DNA of 44,268 nt from Nitrobacter sp. 62-13 (GCF_001896955.1 NZ_MKRN01000010.1:1-44268); one strand, 5' to 3'. Positions 27,772 through 35,943 are shown, counted from the stretch's first letter. Numbers and translations: made by a program. Notes: a model not told the origin generated them from the letters alone.

Positions 27772-29331
27772 ATGATCCGCTCCGTCCTCACCGTCTCCTC
27801 GGGCACGCTGGCCTCGCGTCTGCTCGGCTTCGCGCGCGATGCATTGACCGCGGCGCTGCTCGGCGCGGGACCTGTCGCCGATGCATTTCTGATGGCGTTT
27901 CAACTCATCAATGTGATCCGGCGGATGCTCGGCGAAGGCGCCTTGAACGCGGCGCTGGTGCCGACCTGGATGCGCCTGCGCGACGGCAGCGGCCCGGCCG
28001 CGGCAGCAGTCTTCGCCGGCGCGGCGCTCGGCACCGTGAGCGCCGCCCTGATCGCGCTCAGCGTGATCGCCGCCGTGGCGATGCCGCTTCTCATGAGATT
28101 GCTGGCGCCGGGCTTCGTCGGAAGCGAAAGCCTGCAGCTTGCCGTGACGAACGCGCGACTGATGCTGCCTTATCTTGCCTTCGCCGGCCCCGCGGCCGTC
28201 ATGATCGGCCTGATGAACGCCCGGCATCGCTTCGCGATCCCGGCCTTCGCGCCCTTGACGTTCAACATCGCCCTGATCCTCGTCGCCGCGGTTCTGCTGC
28301 TGTCGCACCGGGATTCTCATTTCGCGGCGCTGGCGATGGCGGCGACCGTGGGCGCTGCCGGCCTGCTGCAACTTGCGGCTCTTGCGGCTCCCGTCCGCCG
28401 CGACAATCTCGCAAGTCCCTTGCGCGTCTCCTTCGATGGCGGAATGCGGGATTTCGCCCGCAAGGCCATTCCGGGCATGATCGCGAATTCGGGACCGCAA
28501 CTGCTGATCGTCGCCGGCGCGATCGTGGCGTCGGCGTCGCCGTCGGCGGTGGCGTGGCTTTATTTCGCAAACCGCCTGATCGAACTGCCGCTGGGGATGG
28601 TGGGCGTCGCCATCGGCACCGTGCTGGTGCCGGAACTGAGCCGCGCATTCAACAAGAGCGACACCGCTGCGCTGGCCAACGCGGAGTCGCGGGGGCTCGA
28701 GCTTGCTGCGGGCCTGGCTCTGCCCGCGACGTTCGGCCTGATCGTGCTCAGCGAGCCGATCGTGCGGGTGCTGTTCGAGCATGGCGCATTCACCGCGGCC
28801 GACACCAAAGCAACAGCGCTGGCGCTCGGCTGTCTCGCTCTCGGCCTTCCCGCTCACATCCTGATCAAGGCGCTGTCTCCCGCATTCTTCGCGCGCGGCG
28901 ACACGATGACCCCGCTTCTGGCGGCGCTGAAGGGCATCACGGTCGCGATCGTGCTCGCCGTCATATGCGGGTGGATGTTCGGAGTCGGCGGAATAGCCGC
29001 GGCAATGGCGCTCGGCGCATGGAGCAATGCGGTAATCCTCGCCCGGAGCGTCGCCGCGACGTTCGGATTTTCCATCGACGCCGAAGCGCGCCGGCGTCTG
29101 CCGCGCATCGTACTGGCGGCACTGCTGATGGGCGGGACTTTGTGGCTTGCCGTTCGATCGCTGCCAATCATGGCCGGCGCACACTCGATCTTTCAGGCCG
29201 CTCTGCTCGCGATTGTGATCGTTTCGGGTATCGCGATCTATACACTGCTTCTGCTGCTGTTTCGGGTGATCGACCGGACCAACATGCGGGCCGCGTTGAC
29301 GCGATCCGGACCCGGCGACTTGCGCGCCTAG
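27772..29331 (+). CDS. murJ: Lipid II flippase MurJ
   Basis: Polytopic inner-membrane protein of 519 residues of the MVF/MOP group that flips lipid II for peptidoglycan synthesis. The N-terminus MIRSVLTVSSGTLASRLLGF, then ARDALTAALLGAGPVADAFL, INVIRRMLGEGALNAALVPT and the later LYFANRLIELPLGMVGVAIG and TVLVPELSRAF are characteristic. About 14 hydrophobic segments are present over the full length, and conserved charged residues (R18, R24 of the first helix; D25, then R-R-M-L-G-E-G) are in place. A hairpin element ends 12 bp before the start, so the promoter must lie in or upstream of the repeats. trpS follows after 92 bp, as in many rhizobia. Confidence 0.96.
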   Translation: MIRSVLTVSSGTLASRLLGFARDALTAALLGAGPVADAFLMAFQLINVIRRMLGEGALNAALVPTWMRLRDGSGPAAAAVFAGAALGTVSAALIALSVIAAVAMPLLMRLLAPGFVGSESLQLAVTNARLMLPYLAFAGPAAVMIGLMNARHRFAIPAFAPLTFNIALILVAAVLLLSHRDSHFAALAMAATVGAAGLLQLAALAAPVRRDNLASPLRVSFDGGMRDFARKAIPGMIANSGPQLLIVAGAIVASASPSAVAWLYFANRLIELPLGMVGVAIGTVLVPELSRAFNKSDTAALANAESRGLELAAGLALPATFGLIVLSEPIVRVLFEHGAFTAADTKATALALGCLALGLPAHILIKALSPAFFARGDTMTPLLAALKGITVAIVLAVICGWMFGVGGIAAAMALGAWSNAVILARSVAATFGFSIDAEARRRLPRIVLAALLMGGTLWLAVRSLPIMAGAHSIFQAALLAIVIVSGIAIYTLLLLLFRVIDRTNMRAALTRSGPGDLRA

Positions 29332-29423
29332 GCTCTGCGTGGCAAGGGACGACGCGCCGCATCGCGGCATTGGCCGCGTTTCGCGGCGCTTCGATGATGG
29401 GACGGCCAAGCAGGAACTGAGAG

Positions 29424-30464
29424 ATGACACGGGTTTTTTCGGGCGTGCAGCCGACCGGCAATCTGCACCTGGGCAATTATCTCGGCGCCATCGTCAATTT
29501 CGTGAAATTGCAGGCCGACCACGAGTGCCTCTATTGCGTGGTCGACCTCCATGCCATCACCGTGCCCGTTGCGGTCTGGGGCGGGCCGGAGGAGTTGCGC
29601 CGCAACACCCGCGAGGTCACCGCCGCCTTCATCGCAGCCGGCATCGATCCGAAGCGCCACATCATCTTCAACCAGAGTCAGGTGGCGGGACATGCCGAGC
29701 TGACCTGGGTGTTCAACTGCGTGGCGCGGCTCGGCTGGCTCAACCGCATGACCCAGTTCAAGGAAAAGGCCGGCAAGGACCGCGAGAACGCATCGGTCGG
29801 GCTTTACGATTATCCGGTGCTGATGGCCTCCGACATCCTGGTCTATCGCGCAACCCACGTTCCGGTCGGAGAGGACCAGAAACAGCACCTCGAGCTGAGC
29901 CGCGACATCGCCCAGAAATTCAACAACGATTTTTCCGGATCGATCGCCGCCAACGGCTTTGATGAAAAATTCTTTCCGTTGCCGGAGCCCGTGATCACGG
30001 GGCCCGCGACGCGGGTGATGAGTCTGCGCGACGGCACCAAGAAGATGTCGAAGTCGGATCCGTCGGATTATTCGCGCATCAACCTCACCGACGACGCCGA
30101 CACCATCGCGCAAAAGATCCGCAAGGCCAAGACCGATCCGGAGCCGCTGCCGTCGGAGGAAAAGGCGCTGGAAAGCCGCCCCGAGGCCGACAATCTCGTC
30201 GGCATCTATGCGGCCTTGTCGGGCACGCCCAAATCCGAGGTGCTCGCGCAATTCGGCGGCGCGCAATTCTCAGGATTCAAATCCAGCCTCGTGGATCTGG
30301 CGGTCGCGAAGCTGTCGCCGATCGCCGCCGAAATGAAGCGGCTGACCGACGACCCGGCCTATGTCGACCGGATTCTGATCGAGGGAGCCGACCGCGCCCG
30401 CGCCATCGCCTCGGAAACCATGAACGCGGTGAAGGATATCGTCGGATTCATCCGCAAGCGCTAG
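29424..30464 (+). CDS. trpS: Tryptophanyl-tRNA synthetase
   Basis: Class I aminoacyl-tRNA synthetase of 346 residues that charges tRNA-Trp. It begins [20 protein letters not shown], with the HIGH-like site in [10 protein letters not shown] (about 10-19), and has the KMSKS loop in [16 protein letters not shown] (about 205-220). Other family wording is [29 protein letters not shown] and [14 protein letters not shown]. Length is normal. AGGAACTGAGAG before the ATG provides a ribosome-binding site. It probably shares a message with murJ. The 538 bp after it are filled with repeats. Confidence 0.98.
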   Translation: MTRVFSGVQPTGNLHLGNYLGAIVNFVKLQADHECLYCVVDLHAITVPVAVWGGPEELRRNTREVTAAFIAAGIDPKRHIIFNQSQVAGHAELTWVFNCVARLGWLNRMTQFKEKAGKDRENASVGLYDYPVLMASDILVYRATHVPVGEDQKQHLELSRDIAQKFNNDFSGSIAANGFDEKFFPLPEPVITGPATRVMSLRDGTKKMSKSDPSDYSRINLTDDADTIAQKIRKAKTDPEPLPSEEKALESRPEADNLVGIYAALSGTPKSEVLAQFGGAQFSGFKSSLVDLAVAKLSPIAAEMKRLTDDPAYVDRILIEGADRARAIASETMNAVKDIVGFIRKR

Positions 30465-30466
30465 AG

Positions 30467-30558
30467 CCCGCTTCTGATGGAATCAGAAGCGGGGCTCCAT
30501 GATTTTGTTTTGACGGGTTTCCTTCACGCGAACCGGTACCCGCCTCGCTCGAAAACGC
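30467..30558 (+). repeat. Mosaic repeat family A, copy 2
   Basis: Begins 2 bp after the trpS stop with a perfect 12-bp hairpin, CCCGCTTCTGAT-GGA-ATCAGAAGCGGG (30467-30493), then GATTTTGTTTTGACGGG, TTCACGCGAACCGGTACCCG and CTCGAAAACGCC. It could act as transcript 3' end for trpS, though no T-run directly follows the stem. Confidence 0.78.
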
Positions 30559-30598
30559 CAGAGTCTGATTCAACTGCGCTGAATCAGCCTCTGGCGTT
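30554..30598. repeat. Inverted repeat following family A copy 2
   Basis: AACGCCAGAG-T-CTGATTCA pairs with TGAATCAG-C-CTCTGGCGTT around a 7-nt loop ACTGCGC. It overlaps the end of the preceding family A copy by 5 bp. Confidence 0.65.
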
Positions 30599-30610
30599 AC
30601 CCTTTTGATT

Positions 30611-30660
30611 GAGCATGATCTTATCCGAAAACCGGTTTTCCACTTTTCGGGATCATGCTC
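30611..30660. repeat. 50-bp dispersed palindrome
   Basis: GAGCATGATC (30611-30620) and GATCATGCTC (30651-30660) are perfect outer arms. Inside, ATCCGAAAACCGGTTTTC and TTTTCGGGAT continue the symmetry imperfectly. I know this word set as a very common non-coding repeat of Bradyrhizobium-type genomes. A decayed half-copy lies at 24924-24946. Confidence 0.75.
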
Positions 30661-30685
30661 TGGCAGGCTGTTGAAAAATCAACAT

Positions 30686-30793
30686 CGTCATTCCGGACGC
30701 CGTGCAAGCGGCGATCCGGAATCCAGAAATACGAAGAAAAAAATCAGTGTGGCTGGATTCGGGTTCGCACCTTCGTTGCGCCCCGGAATGACG
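30686..30793. repeat. Repeat bounded by CGTCATTCCGG / CCGGAATGACG
   Basis: Perfect 11-bp outer arms (30686-30696 and 30783-30793) enclose about 86 bp with further partial symmetry (ATCCGGAATCCAGAAAT versus TGGCTGGATTCGGGTTCGC). A related element with similar ends lies at 35765-35874. The remaining 210 bp up to 31002 hold no gene I can support. Confidence 0.65.
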
Positions 30794-31002
30794 GTTGGAT
30801 CGAATCGATCCGAAATCATCAACCTGATCGAACCCGGCATTTCGAGGAAGCGGTATGCGGGCGGAAGACCGCGACACGCTTTCCCGCATTATGTCGCCTT
30901 CCACCGCTTTCGGCTGCTGTTGATCGCTCTCCCGCAAGCTGCTTGTCGGGGCGGGTCGCGCCGTGGCAGCATGGCGATGGCTGGTTCAGCACCGGGACAT
31001 GC

Positions 31003-31497
31003 ATGAGCGCACACCGTCGAAGCTACGAGAGCGGCCACAAGCCGAAATACCTGGTCATCGTCGACGACAGCGCGGAATGGGACCGCGCCGTCTATTATGC
31101 CAGCCGGCGCGCCATTCGCGTCGGAGGCGGCATCGTGATGCTGCGGGTGATCGAGCCGGAAGACCGCAATCAGGAATGGCTCGGCGTCGCCGAGGTGATG
31201 CGCGCCGAAGCCTATGAAGGCGCGAACGCGGCGCTCGACCGCGCCTCCGGACGGGCCAACGGCATCGCCGCGATTACGCCGGAACGCGTCATTCGGGAGG
31301 GCTCCCCCCTCGAACAGATTCTCGACGTCATCGACAAGGACCTCGATATTTCGATGCTGGTGCTGGCGGCCAGCGGCGGCCCCGAGGGTCCGGGTCCGAT
31401 CATCACGACGCTGGCCAAAACCGCGGGCAACTTCCCGATTCCGGTGACGATCGTGCCGGGCAGCCTGGACGACGACGCCATCGACGCCCTGTCCTAG
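31003..31497 (+). CDS. Universal stress protein (UspA family)
   Basis: Protein of 164 residues. The Usp fold is seen as first strand YLVIVDDSAEWDRAVYYASR, second strand GGGIVMLRVIEP, later ISMLVLAASGG and the end strand IPVTIVPGSLDD. The usual nucleotide-binding G-2x-G-9x-G(S/T) region is modified here (AASGGPEGPGPIITTLAKTA), which leaves ATP binding uncertain. The start was taken as the ATG at 31003 (MSAHRRSYESGHKPKYLVIV); the frame is open far upstream but through repeat sequence. It is cytosolic, with a likely role in stress survival by family analogy. It is flanked on both sides by dispersed repeats. Confidence 0.85.
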   Translation: MSAHRRSYESGHKPKYLVIVDDSAEWDRAVYYASRRAIRVGGGIVMLRVIEPEDRNQEWLGVAEVMRAEAYEGANAALDRASGRANGIAAITPERVIREGSPLEQILDVIDKDLDISMLVLAASGGPEGPGPIITTLAKTAGNFPIPVTIVPGSLDDDAIDALS

Positions 31498-31590
31498 CGC
31501 ATATTTCACTTCCGAGGGAATCGGAAGCGAGGCTCTATGATCTTGTTTTGACGCGTCTTCTTGATGCGAACCGGGATCCGCTTGGCGCGC
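31498..31590 (+). repeat. Mosaic repeat family A, copy 3 (diverged)
   Basis: Starts directly after the stress-protein stop. The hairpin part is CACTTCCGA-GGG-AATCGGAAGCG, with TCTTGTTTTGACGCG, then ATGCGAACCGGGATCCGCTT. It is more diverged than copies 2 and 4, and its end (CTCGAAAACGCT) is replaced by GGCGCGCATGG. Confidence 0.65.
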
Positions 31591-31685
31591 ATGGCCCGCC
31601 CGGCGCTCTTGATCGTGCTTTGGCCATGGCTATCTGCTAAGGGAACCTACGCGCCGGCCTTGAACCGGCGACGACGGAGAGACCC

Positions 31686-32255
31686 ATGTTCATTCAGACC
31701 GAAGTTACCCCCAATCCCGCCACCTTGAAGTTCCTTCCGGGCCGCACCGTGCTCGGCAAGGGCACGATGGAATTCACCGGTCCCAGCGCGGCCGGCCGCT
31801 CGCCGCTCGCCGTGAAGCTGTTCGCCATCCATGGCGTCACCGGCGTGTTCTATGGCTCCAACTTCATCACGGTCACCAAGGACGACAGCGACTGGCAACA
31901 CCTCAAGCCGGCCATCCTCGGCGTGATCATGGAACACTACATGTCGGGCGCGCCGCTGTTGACCGATGGCGACGGAAGCGGCGAGACAACCACGGATAAC
32001 GACGTCGAATTTTTCGAGGAGGCGGACGCCGAAACCGTGACGCTGATCAAGGACCTGATCGAGACGCGGGTGCGGCCGGGCGTTGCCGACGACGGCGGCG
32101 ATATCACGTTCCGCGGCTTCAAGGACGGTGTCGTCTACGTGAACATGAAGGGTTCGTGCTCCGGATGCCCGTCATCGACCGTGACCTTGCGGAACGGCAT
32201 CCAGAACCTGCTGAAGCATTTCATTCCCGAGGTGGTCGAAGTGCGGCCGGTGTAG
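31686..32255 (+). CDS. Nfu-type iron-sulfur scaffold/carrier protein (NifU C-terminal domain)
   Basis: Protein of 189 residues that carries or delivers [4Fe-4S] clusters. The N-terminal Nfu domain is seen in MFIQTEVTPNPATLKFLPGR and VTGVFYGSNFITVTKDD (to about 90). The C-terminal NifU-like domain has IKDLIETRVRPGVADDGGDI and the cluster-binding CxxC in MKGSCSGCPSSTVTLRNGIQ (about 155-161), ending LKHFIPEVVEVRPV. Both domains and the length fit alphaproteobacterial and mitochondrial NFU1-type proteins. GGAGAG precedes the ATG. It is cytosolic and stands alone; a repeat copy follows 38 bp after the stop. Confidence 0.95.
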   Translation: MFIQTEVTPNPATLKFLPGRTVLGKGTMEFTGPSAAGRSPLAVKLFAIHGVTGVFYGSNFITVTKDDSDWQHLKPAILGVIMEHYMSGAPLLTDGDGSGETTTDNDVEFFEEADAETVTLIKDLIETRVRPGVADDGGDITFRGFKDGVVYVNMKGSCSGCPSSTVTLRNGIQNLLKHFIPEVVEVRPV

Positions 32256-32293
32256 CGGGCGCGACTTTCCGCGCCGCGGTCTTCAGAACCTTT

Positions 32294-32388
32294 CCGCTTC
32301 TGATGGACTCAGAAGCGGGCTCCACGATTTTCATTTGACGCGTTTTCTTCACGCGAACCGGTACCCGCTTCGCTCGAAAACGCTATGG
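32294..32388 (+). repeat. Mosaic repeat family A, copy 4
   Basis: CCGCTTCTGA-TGGAC-TCAGAAGCGG hairpin, then CACGATTTTCATTTGACGCG, TTCACGCGAACCGGTACCCG and CTTCGCTCGAAAACGCTATG. It lies between the convergent stops of the Nfu gene and the DUF2778 gene, ending 1 bp before the latter. Confidence 0.78.
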
Positions 32389-32389
32389 T

Positions 32390-33520
32390 TCAGAGTTTGG
32401 CGACGACGACCAGCCGCCTGACCTGGCCGCTCTTATAGGCGCGCAGGAAGGCGTTGTAGTTTCTGAACGACACGCAGCCGTTGGAGTCGCCGTTCGGCCC
32501 GAGCATATAGGTATGCGCGAGCAGCCCGCTGCGCCCGTATATCTTGTCCTCGCCGCCGACCGGTTTCAGCCGGATCGCTTCCACGCCGTGGAACGGGCGT
32601 TCGCGCAACGACAGGTCATAGGTATGCGGCGGCGTCACGCCGCGCATTTTCCTGTCGGCGGAACGCGGATCGTCGAGCATCTTGCCGAGCCCCGAATGCG
32701 CCTCCAGCTTGGTGCCGTTCGGCATGTAGACCGTGCGCGCCGAAATATCGTAGACGGCGGTATATTGGTCGTATTGCGGAATGCGGCCAAGCGTCAGGCT
32801 CTCGCCATCGCTCGTCACCCCGCCGTCGGGCGCGGCAAATGCGAGTTGGAGACCGCTGGACACGGATTTACCGAACAGCTTCTCGAAGATCGACGGCTTC
32901 TTCGGCTCGGGTTCCGGCTCCAGCGCAGCAGCCGTGTTGGCCTGCGCGACGTCGCGGCGGGACGGAGCGGAAGCCTGCAACTGGCGCAATTCGGCCGGAC
33001 GCGGCGCCGGCATCGGCACGACCGCGGCGACCTGCGGCGTGGGCGGAAGCGGCAACGTTTCAGGCATCTCTTCCGAAGGAAGCGAGGCAACCTCTACCGG
33101 AGCAGGCTGAGCCGGTGCGGCCTGCGGGCGGAAGGTTTCTGGCTCTCCGCCGAGGAAGCGCGGTCCGTAGAGCCATGCCGTGCGGGCCCGGGCGGCGGGA
33201 TCCTCGATGCGGGCATTGGCCGCGGTACGGATTTCAGGAGTTGCCCGAGCAGCACGCGGCCTGGGCATCTCGTGCAGCGCCTCGTACGCCGCCGCGATGC
33301 GATCGGCCGGGGCGGCGCGAACCGACGCGGCCGGCGGCAGCGACGCCGTGACGAGTTGCGGGTCTCCGCCGGAAACATTGGCGTAGAGGGTCCAGGCGCA
33401 GGCGAGCGCGATGCAGGCGAGCGCGGCGGCGCCGACAATATTCTGCGGAACGGCCTTGCGGGGCGAAGCGGTGGAATAGGCCGCCACATCGTAATACCGC
33501 GTGCCCGTAACGTACGTCAT
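32390..33520 (-). CDS. DUF2778 (Tlde1-like, L,D-transpeptidase-related) envelope protein
   Basis: Protein of 376 residues from the ATG at 33520 (MTYVTGTRYYDVAAYSTASP), chosen over the start 7 codons upstream because of the GGGGCGA directly before it. A single hydrophobic segment (IVGAAALACIALACAWTLYA) anchors it in the inner membrane. A Pro/Ala-rich linker spans about 60-220. The C-terminal domain of about 150 residues carries LEAHSGLGKMLDD and AHTYMLGPNGDSNGCVSFRN, the His and SNGC pattern of the catalytic Cys site in DUF2778/L,D-transpeptidase-like proteins. In Salmonella the DUF2778 protein Tlde1 is a type VI effector attacking peptidoglycan; in rhizobia, a housekeeping wall-modifying role is more likely. 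A perfect CtrA-type box lies 166 bp upstream. Confidence 0.85.
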   Translation of the reverse strand: MTYVTGTRYYDVAAYSTASPRKAVPQNIVGAAALACIALACAWTLYANVSGGDPQLVTASLPPAASVRAAPADRIAAAYEALHEMPRPRAARATPEIRTAANARIEDPAARARTAWLYGPRFLGGEPETFRPQAAPAQPAPVEVASLPSEEMPETLPLPPTPQVAAVVPMPAPRPAELRQLQASAPSRRDVAQANTAAALEPEPEPKKPSIFEKLFGKSVSSGLQLAFAAPDGGVTSDGESLTLGRIPQYDQYTAVYDISARTVYMPNGTKLEAHSGLGKMLDDPRSADRKMRGVTPPHTYDLSLRERPFHGVEAIRLKPVGGEDKIYGRSGLLAHTYMLGPNGDSNGCVSFRNYNAFLRAYKSGQVRRLVVVAKL

Positions 33521-33685
33521 TCGCCCCACATCCAGAGTCACTCAGCATCCGAACCATGCGAGCGCACGAAAGTCCGCATGCCGCCCGCGAGGTGCGGATA
33601 CAAGACTACGCATGGTCGAATCGCTGACCCCAAGTTCCGGAGAACCTGTCGCAGACTTGCGAAGCGTCATTAAGGCGAGTTTTAG

Positions 33686-33700
33686 TTAAATGCCGATTAA
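33686..33700. promoter_or_regulatory. Perfect CtrA-type box (TTAA-N7-TTAA)
   Basis: TTAA-ATGCCGA-TTAA at 33686-33700 is an exact match to the full CtrA consensus. It sits in the 401-bp gap between the divergent DUF2778 gene (start 166 bp away) and tsaB (start 222 bp away); another TTAA occurs at 33670. No gene is supported within this gap. CtrA is the alphaproteobacterial cell-cycle regulator, and envelope genes are among its usual targets. Confidence 0.6.
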
Positions 33701-33921
33701 ATACGGGCCGGATCCAGGGCACACCGGCGAAAGTGGCCGAAACGCCGGCAATCTTGTGTCTAAAACATGGCCTTGCCCGCCGGTACCGCAGGTGGCGCGA
33801 TGAGAACGGTGCTAGACCTGTGGCTCGGCTTTGAGGTGATAACACGCGCGTTTTCCATGCGGAGCGGCACAAATCCTCGGGTCAGCCGGGGACATGCTCC
33901 GAAACGATAGTCTGGCTTCCG

Positions 33922-34623
33922 ATGCTTGTTCTTGCGATCGACACCGCACTCAATGCCTGCGCCGCCTGTGTCCTGGACACCGATGAAGGCCGGCTTGTCG
34001 CTCATGAATCGTTGCCGATGAAGCGCGGGCACGCCGAAGCGCTGATGCCGCTGATTGCGCGCGTCATGGACGCCACCGGGATCGCCTTCACCTCGCTCGA
34101 CCGCATCGCCGCGACCACAGGCCCCGGCAGTTTCACCGGCCTGCGCGTAGGGCTGTCGGCCGCGCGCGGCATCGCGCTTGCCGCCAACAAGCCGGCGGTC
34201 GGCGTCACGACCCTGATGGCCTATGCCGCGCCGGTTGTCGGCGAAAACCGCGAGGCGCCGGTGATCTCCGCGATCGATGCCCGCCACGACCACGTTTATT
34301 TTCAGGCCGTCGGCGGCGACGGCTCTACGCTGATCCCGCCGCAGGTCGCGCCGATCGAGGAGGCGCTCGCAGCATCGCGTTTCGGCGCGCCGCACTTGGT
34401 CGGCAATGCCGCCCGGCTCCTCGCCGATCGCTGGCCCGCGCACGCCCCGCCGCCGATCGCGGTCGATCCGCAGGCGGCGCCCGACATCGCCTGGGTGGCG
34501 TGGCTCGCCGCAGCGGTCGATCCGGATGCTGCGCCGCCGCGCCCCACCTATCTGCGCGCGCCCGACGCCAAGCCCGCAGGCGACCTCCCGCACAAGACAT
34601 CCAGGCCGGCTGCATCGTCATGA
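33922..34623 (+). CDS. tsaB: tRNA threonylcarbamoyladenosine biosynthesis protein TsaB
   Basis: Protein of 233 residues of the Kae1/TsaD-like ASKHA fold, the partner of TsaD in forming t6A37 on tRNAs decoding ANN codons. It begins MLVLAIDTALNACAACVLDT and has the family motif TGPGSFTGLRVGLSAARGIA (about 70-90), then VGVTTLMAYA and ISAIDARHDHVYFQ. TsaB lacks the metal site of TsaD, as here. Its stop overlaps the next start (ATGA, 34620-34623), so rimI is translationally coupled, an arrangement widespread in bacteria. Confidence 0.96.
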   Translation: MLVLAIDTALNACAACVLDTDEGRLVAHESLPMKRGHAEALMPLIARVMDATGIAFTSLDRIAATTGPGSFTGLRVGLSAARGIALAANKPAVGVTTLMAYAAPVVGENREAPVISAIDARHDHVYFQAVGGDGSTLIPPQVAPIEEALAASRFGAPHLVGNAARLLADRWPAHAPPPIAVDPQAAPDIAWVAWLAAAVDPDAAPPRPTYLRAPDAKPAGDLPHKTSRPAASS

Positions 34624-35099
34624 CATGGTTCGGAAGCAAGGAACGCGCGACGCCCGTGGTCGAGTCCGCAACTCCGCACGACGCCGCGCGCCTGGCGGCT
34701 ATTCACGGTGCATCGTTTCACCGCGGATGGGGCGAAGGCGAATTCGAAGTCATGATCGCGGAACGCAACACGCTGGTTCAGCGTTTGCGGTTGCGGTCGA
34801 GCGTGATCGGTTTCGCAGTGTCGCGCATCGCCGCGGACGAGGCCGAGATTCTCTCGATCGCGATCGACGCCGGCCATCGCGGTCAGCGATTCTCGCGCGA
34901 CCTGTTGTTCACGCATCTCGGCTATCTCGCCGGTCGCGGCGTCCGCAAGGTGTTTCTTGAAGTCGAGGAAAATAATCAGCCGGCGCGACGTCTCTATGAA
35001 CGCGCCGGCTTTGTCGTCACCGGGCGCCGCGAGCGTTATTATCGGGAGGCCGGCGGCAAGGAACTGAACGCATTGGTGATGCGCCGCGACTTGTCGTAA
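34620..35099 (+). CDS. rimI: Ribosomal protein S18 N-acetyltransferase RimI
   Basis: GNAT acetyltransferase of 159 residues. The acetyl-CoA binding motif appears as ILSIAIDAGHRGQRFSRDLL (the Q/R-x-x-G-x-G/A equivalent is RGQRFS, somewhat altered), followed by VFLEVEENNQPARRLYERAG and FVVTGRRERYY, which are typical of RimI. The GNAT N-terminus includes LAAIHGASFHRGWGEGEFEV. RimI acetylates the N-terminus of S18 and in some bacteria other proteins. The ATG overlaps the tsaB stop by 4 nt. The altered glycine motif (usual RGxG reads RGQR-FS) deserves a check but is common in this branch. Confidence 0.92.
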   Translation: MTWFGSKERATPVVESATPHDAARLAAIHGASFHRGWGEGEFEVMIAERNTLVQRLRLRSSVIGFAVSRIAADEAEILSIAIDAGHRGQRFSRDLLFTHLGYLAGRGVRKVFLEVEENNQPARRLYERAGFVVTGRRERYYREAGGKELNALVMRRDLS

Positions 35100-35260
35100 T
35101 CTATACGGAGTGGCAAAAGGAAGACGATCTGCAAAGTGAAAACTGTTTTGCGTCCGATCGCACTCCCGAATATCATTGGCTCGCATTATCTTTGCGCGCT
35201 ATCATCATGCGATGCGCCCCCTACCTCGGCGGAACATGCGCCATCGGAACCGGACACGTC

Positions 35261-35710
35261 ATGACGGCCCTGAAACCGACTTCTGCGCAGAAGCCCACCA
35301 ACATCGAGGCGCGTTGCGCCGCCACCGGCATGCGCATGACCGAACAGCGCCGGGTTATCGCGCGCGTGCTGGCGGAAGCCTCCGATCATCCGGACGTCGA
35401 GGAACTCTATCGCCGTTGCGTCGCGGTGGATGACAAGATCTCGATCTCGACGGTCTATCGCACCGTCAAGCTGTTCGAGGATGCCGGCATCATCGAGCGG
35501 CACGATTTTCGCGAGGGGCGCGCGCGCTACGAGACGATGCGCGACAGCCACCACGATCACCTCATCAACCTGCGTGACGGCAAGGTGATCGAATTCACCT
35601 CCGACGAAATCGAGAAGCTGCAGGCCGAGATCGCCCGCAAGCTCGGCTACAGGCTGGTCGACCACCGCCTCGAGCTCTATTGCGTCCCGATGGACGAGGA
35701 CAATTCCTGA
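35261..35710 (+). CDS. fur: Fur-family metalloregulator
   Basis: DNA-binding regulator of 149 residues from the ATG at 35261 (MTALKPTSAQKPTNIEARCA); the frame is open 69 bp further upstream. The winged helix shows TEQRRVIARVLAEASDHPDV and ISISTVYRTVKLFEDAGIIE. Metal-binding residues include the HHDHLI cluster, E in DEIEKL and the later VDHRLELYC. The CxxC pairs of E. coli-type Fur are absent: the usual LICLDCGKVIEF is LINLRDGKVIEF here. That matches rhizobial Fur/Mur-type proteins, some of which respond to manganese. Its placement between rimI and miaB is typical for this group. Confidence 0.93.
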   Translation: MTALKPTSAQKPTNIEARCAATGMRMTEQRRVIARVLAEASDHPDVEELYRRCVAVDDKISISTVYRTVKLFEDAGIIERHDFREGRARYETMRDSHHDHLINLRDGKVIEFTSDEIEKLQAEIARKLGYRLVDHRLELYCVPMDEDNS

Positions 35711-35764
35711 GCGGCGATCTCCGACAAGATGTCGCGATCTATCGTTCAGTTGAAAAACAGCCAG

Positions 35765-35874
35765 GTCATTTCCGGGACACGCGCCCTTTGCGTGGAATTT
35801 GAATGTAATCCGGCCGGAATGCCGGATTCGTGCTTCCCGCGCTCGCAGATGCGCGATTGCGCATCGGGAATGAC
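35765..35874. repeat. Repeat bounded by GTCATTTCCGGG / CGGGAATGAC
   Basis: Lies in the fur-miaB gap. The ends (35765-35776 and 35865-35874) resemble those of 30686-30793. Inside, CCGGCCGGAATGCCGG and GATGCGCGATTGCGCATC (35848-35865) are further palindromes, the last with perfect GATGCGC/GCGCATC arms. Confidence 0.6.
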
Positions 35875-35943
35875 AAGGGACATACTGGATTTTCTGCCGT
35901 TCAGCCTATAACTGAGCGACATAACGTCCCGATGCCAGGTTCC

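Noticed and set aside
27742-29430. 562-codon open frame antisense to murJ
   Set aside because: Arg/Gln-rich shadow frame that overlaps a hairpin repeat; murJ on the plus strand is clear.
33606-33872. 88-codon minus-strand frame in the DUF2778-tsaB gap
   Set aside because: Arg-rich translation, no start signals; it would cover the CtrA-type box.
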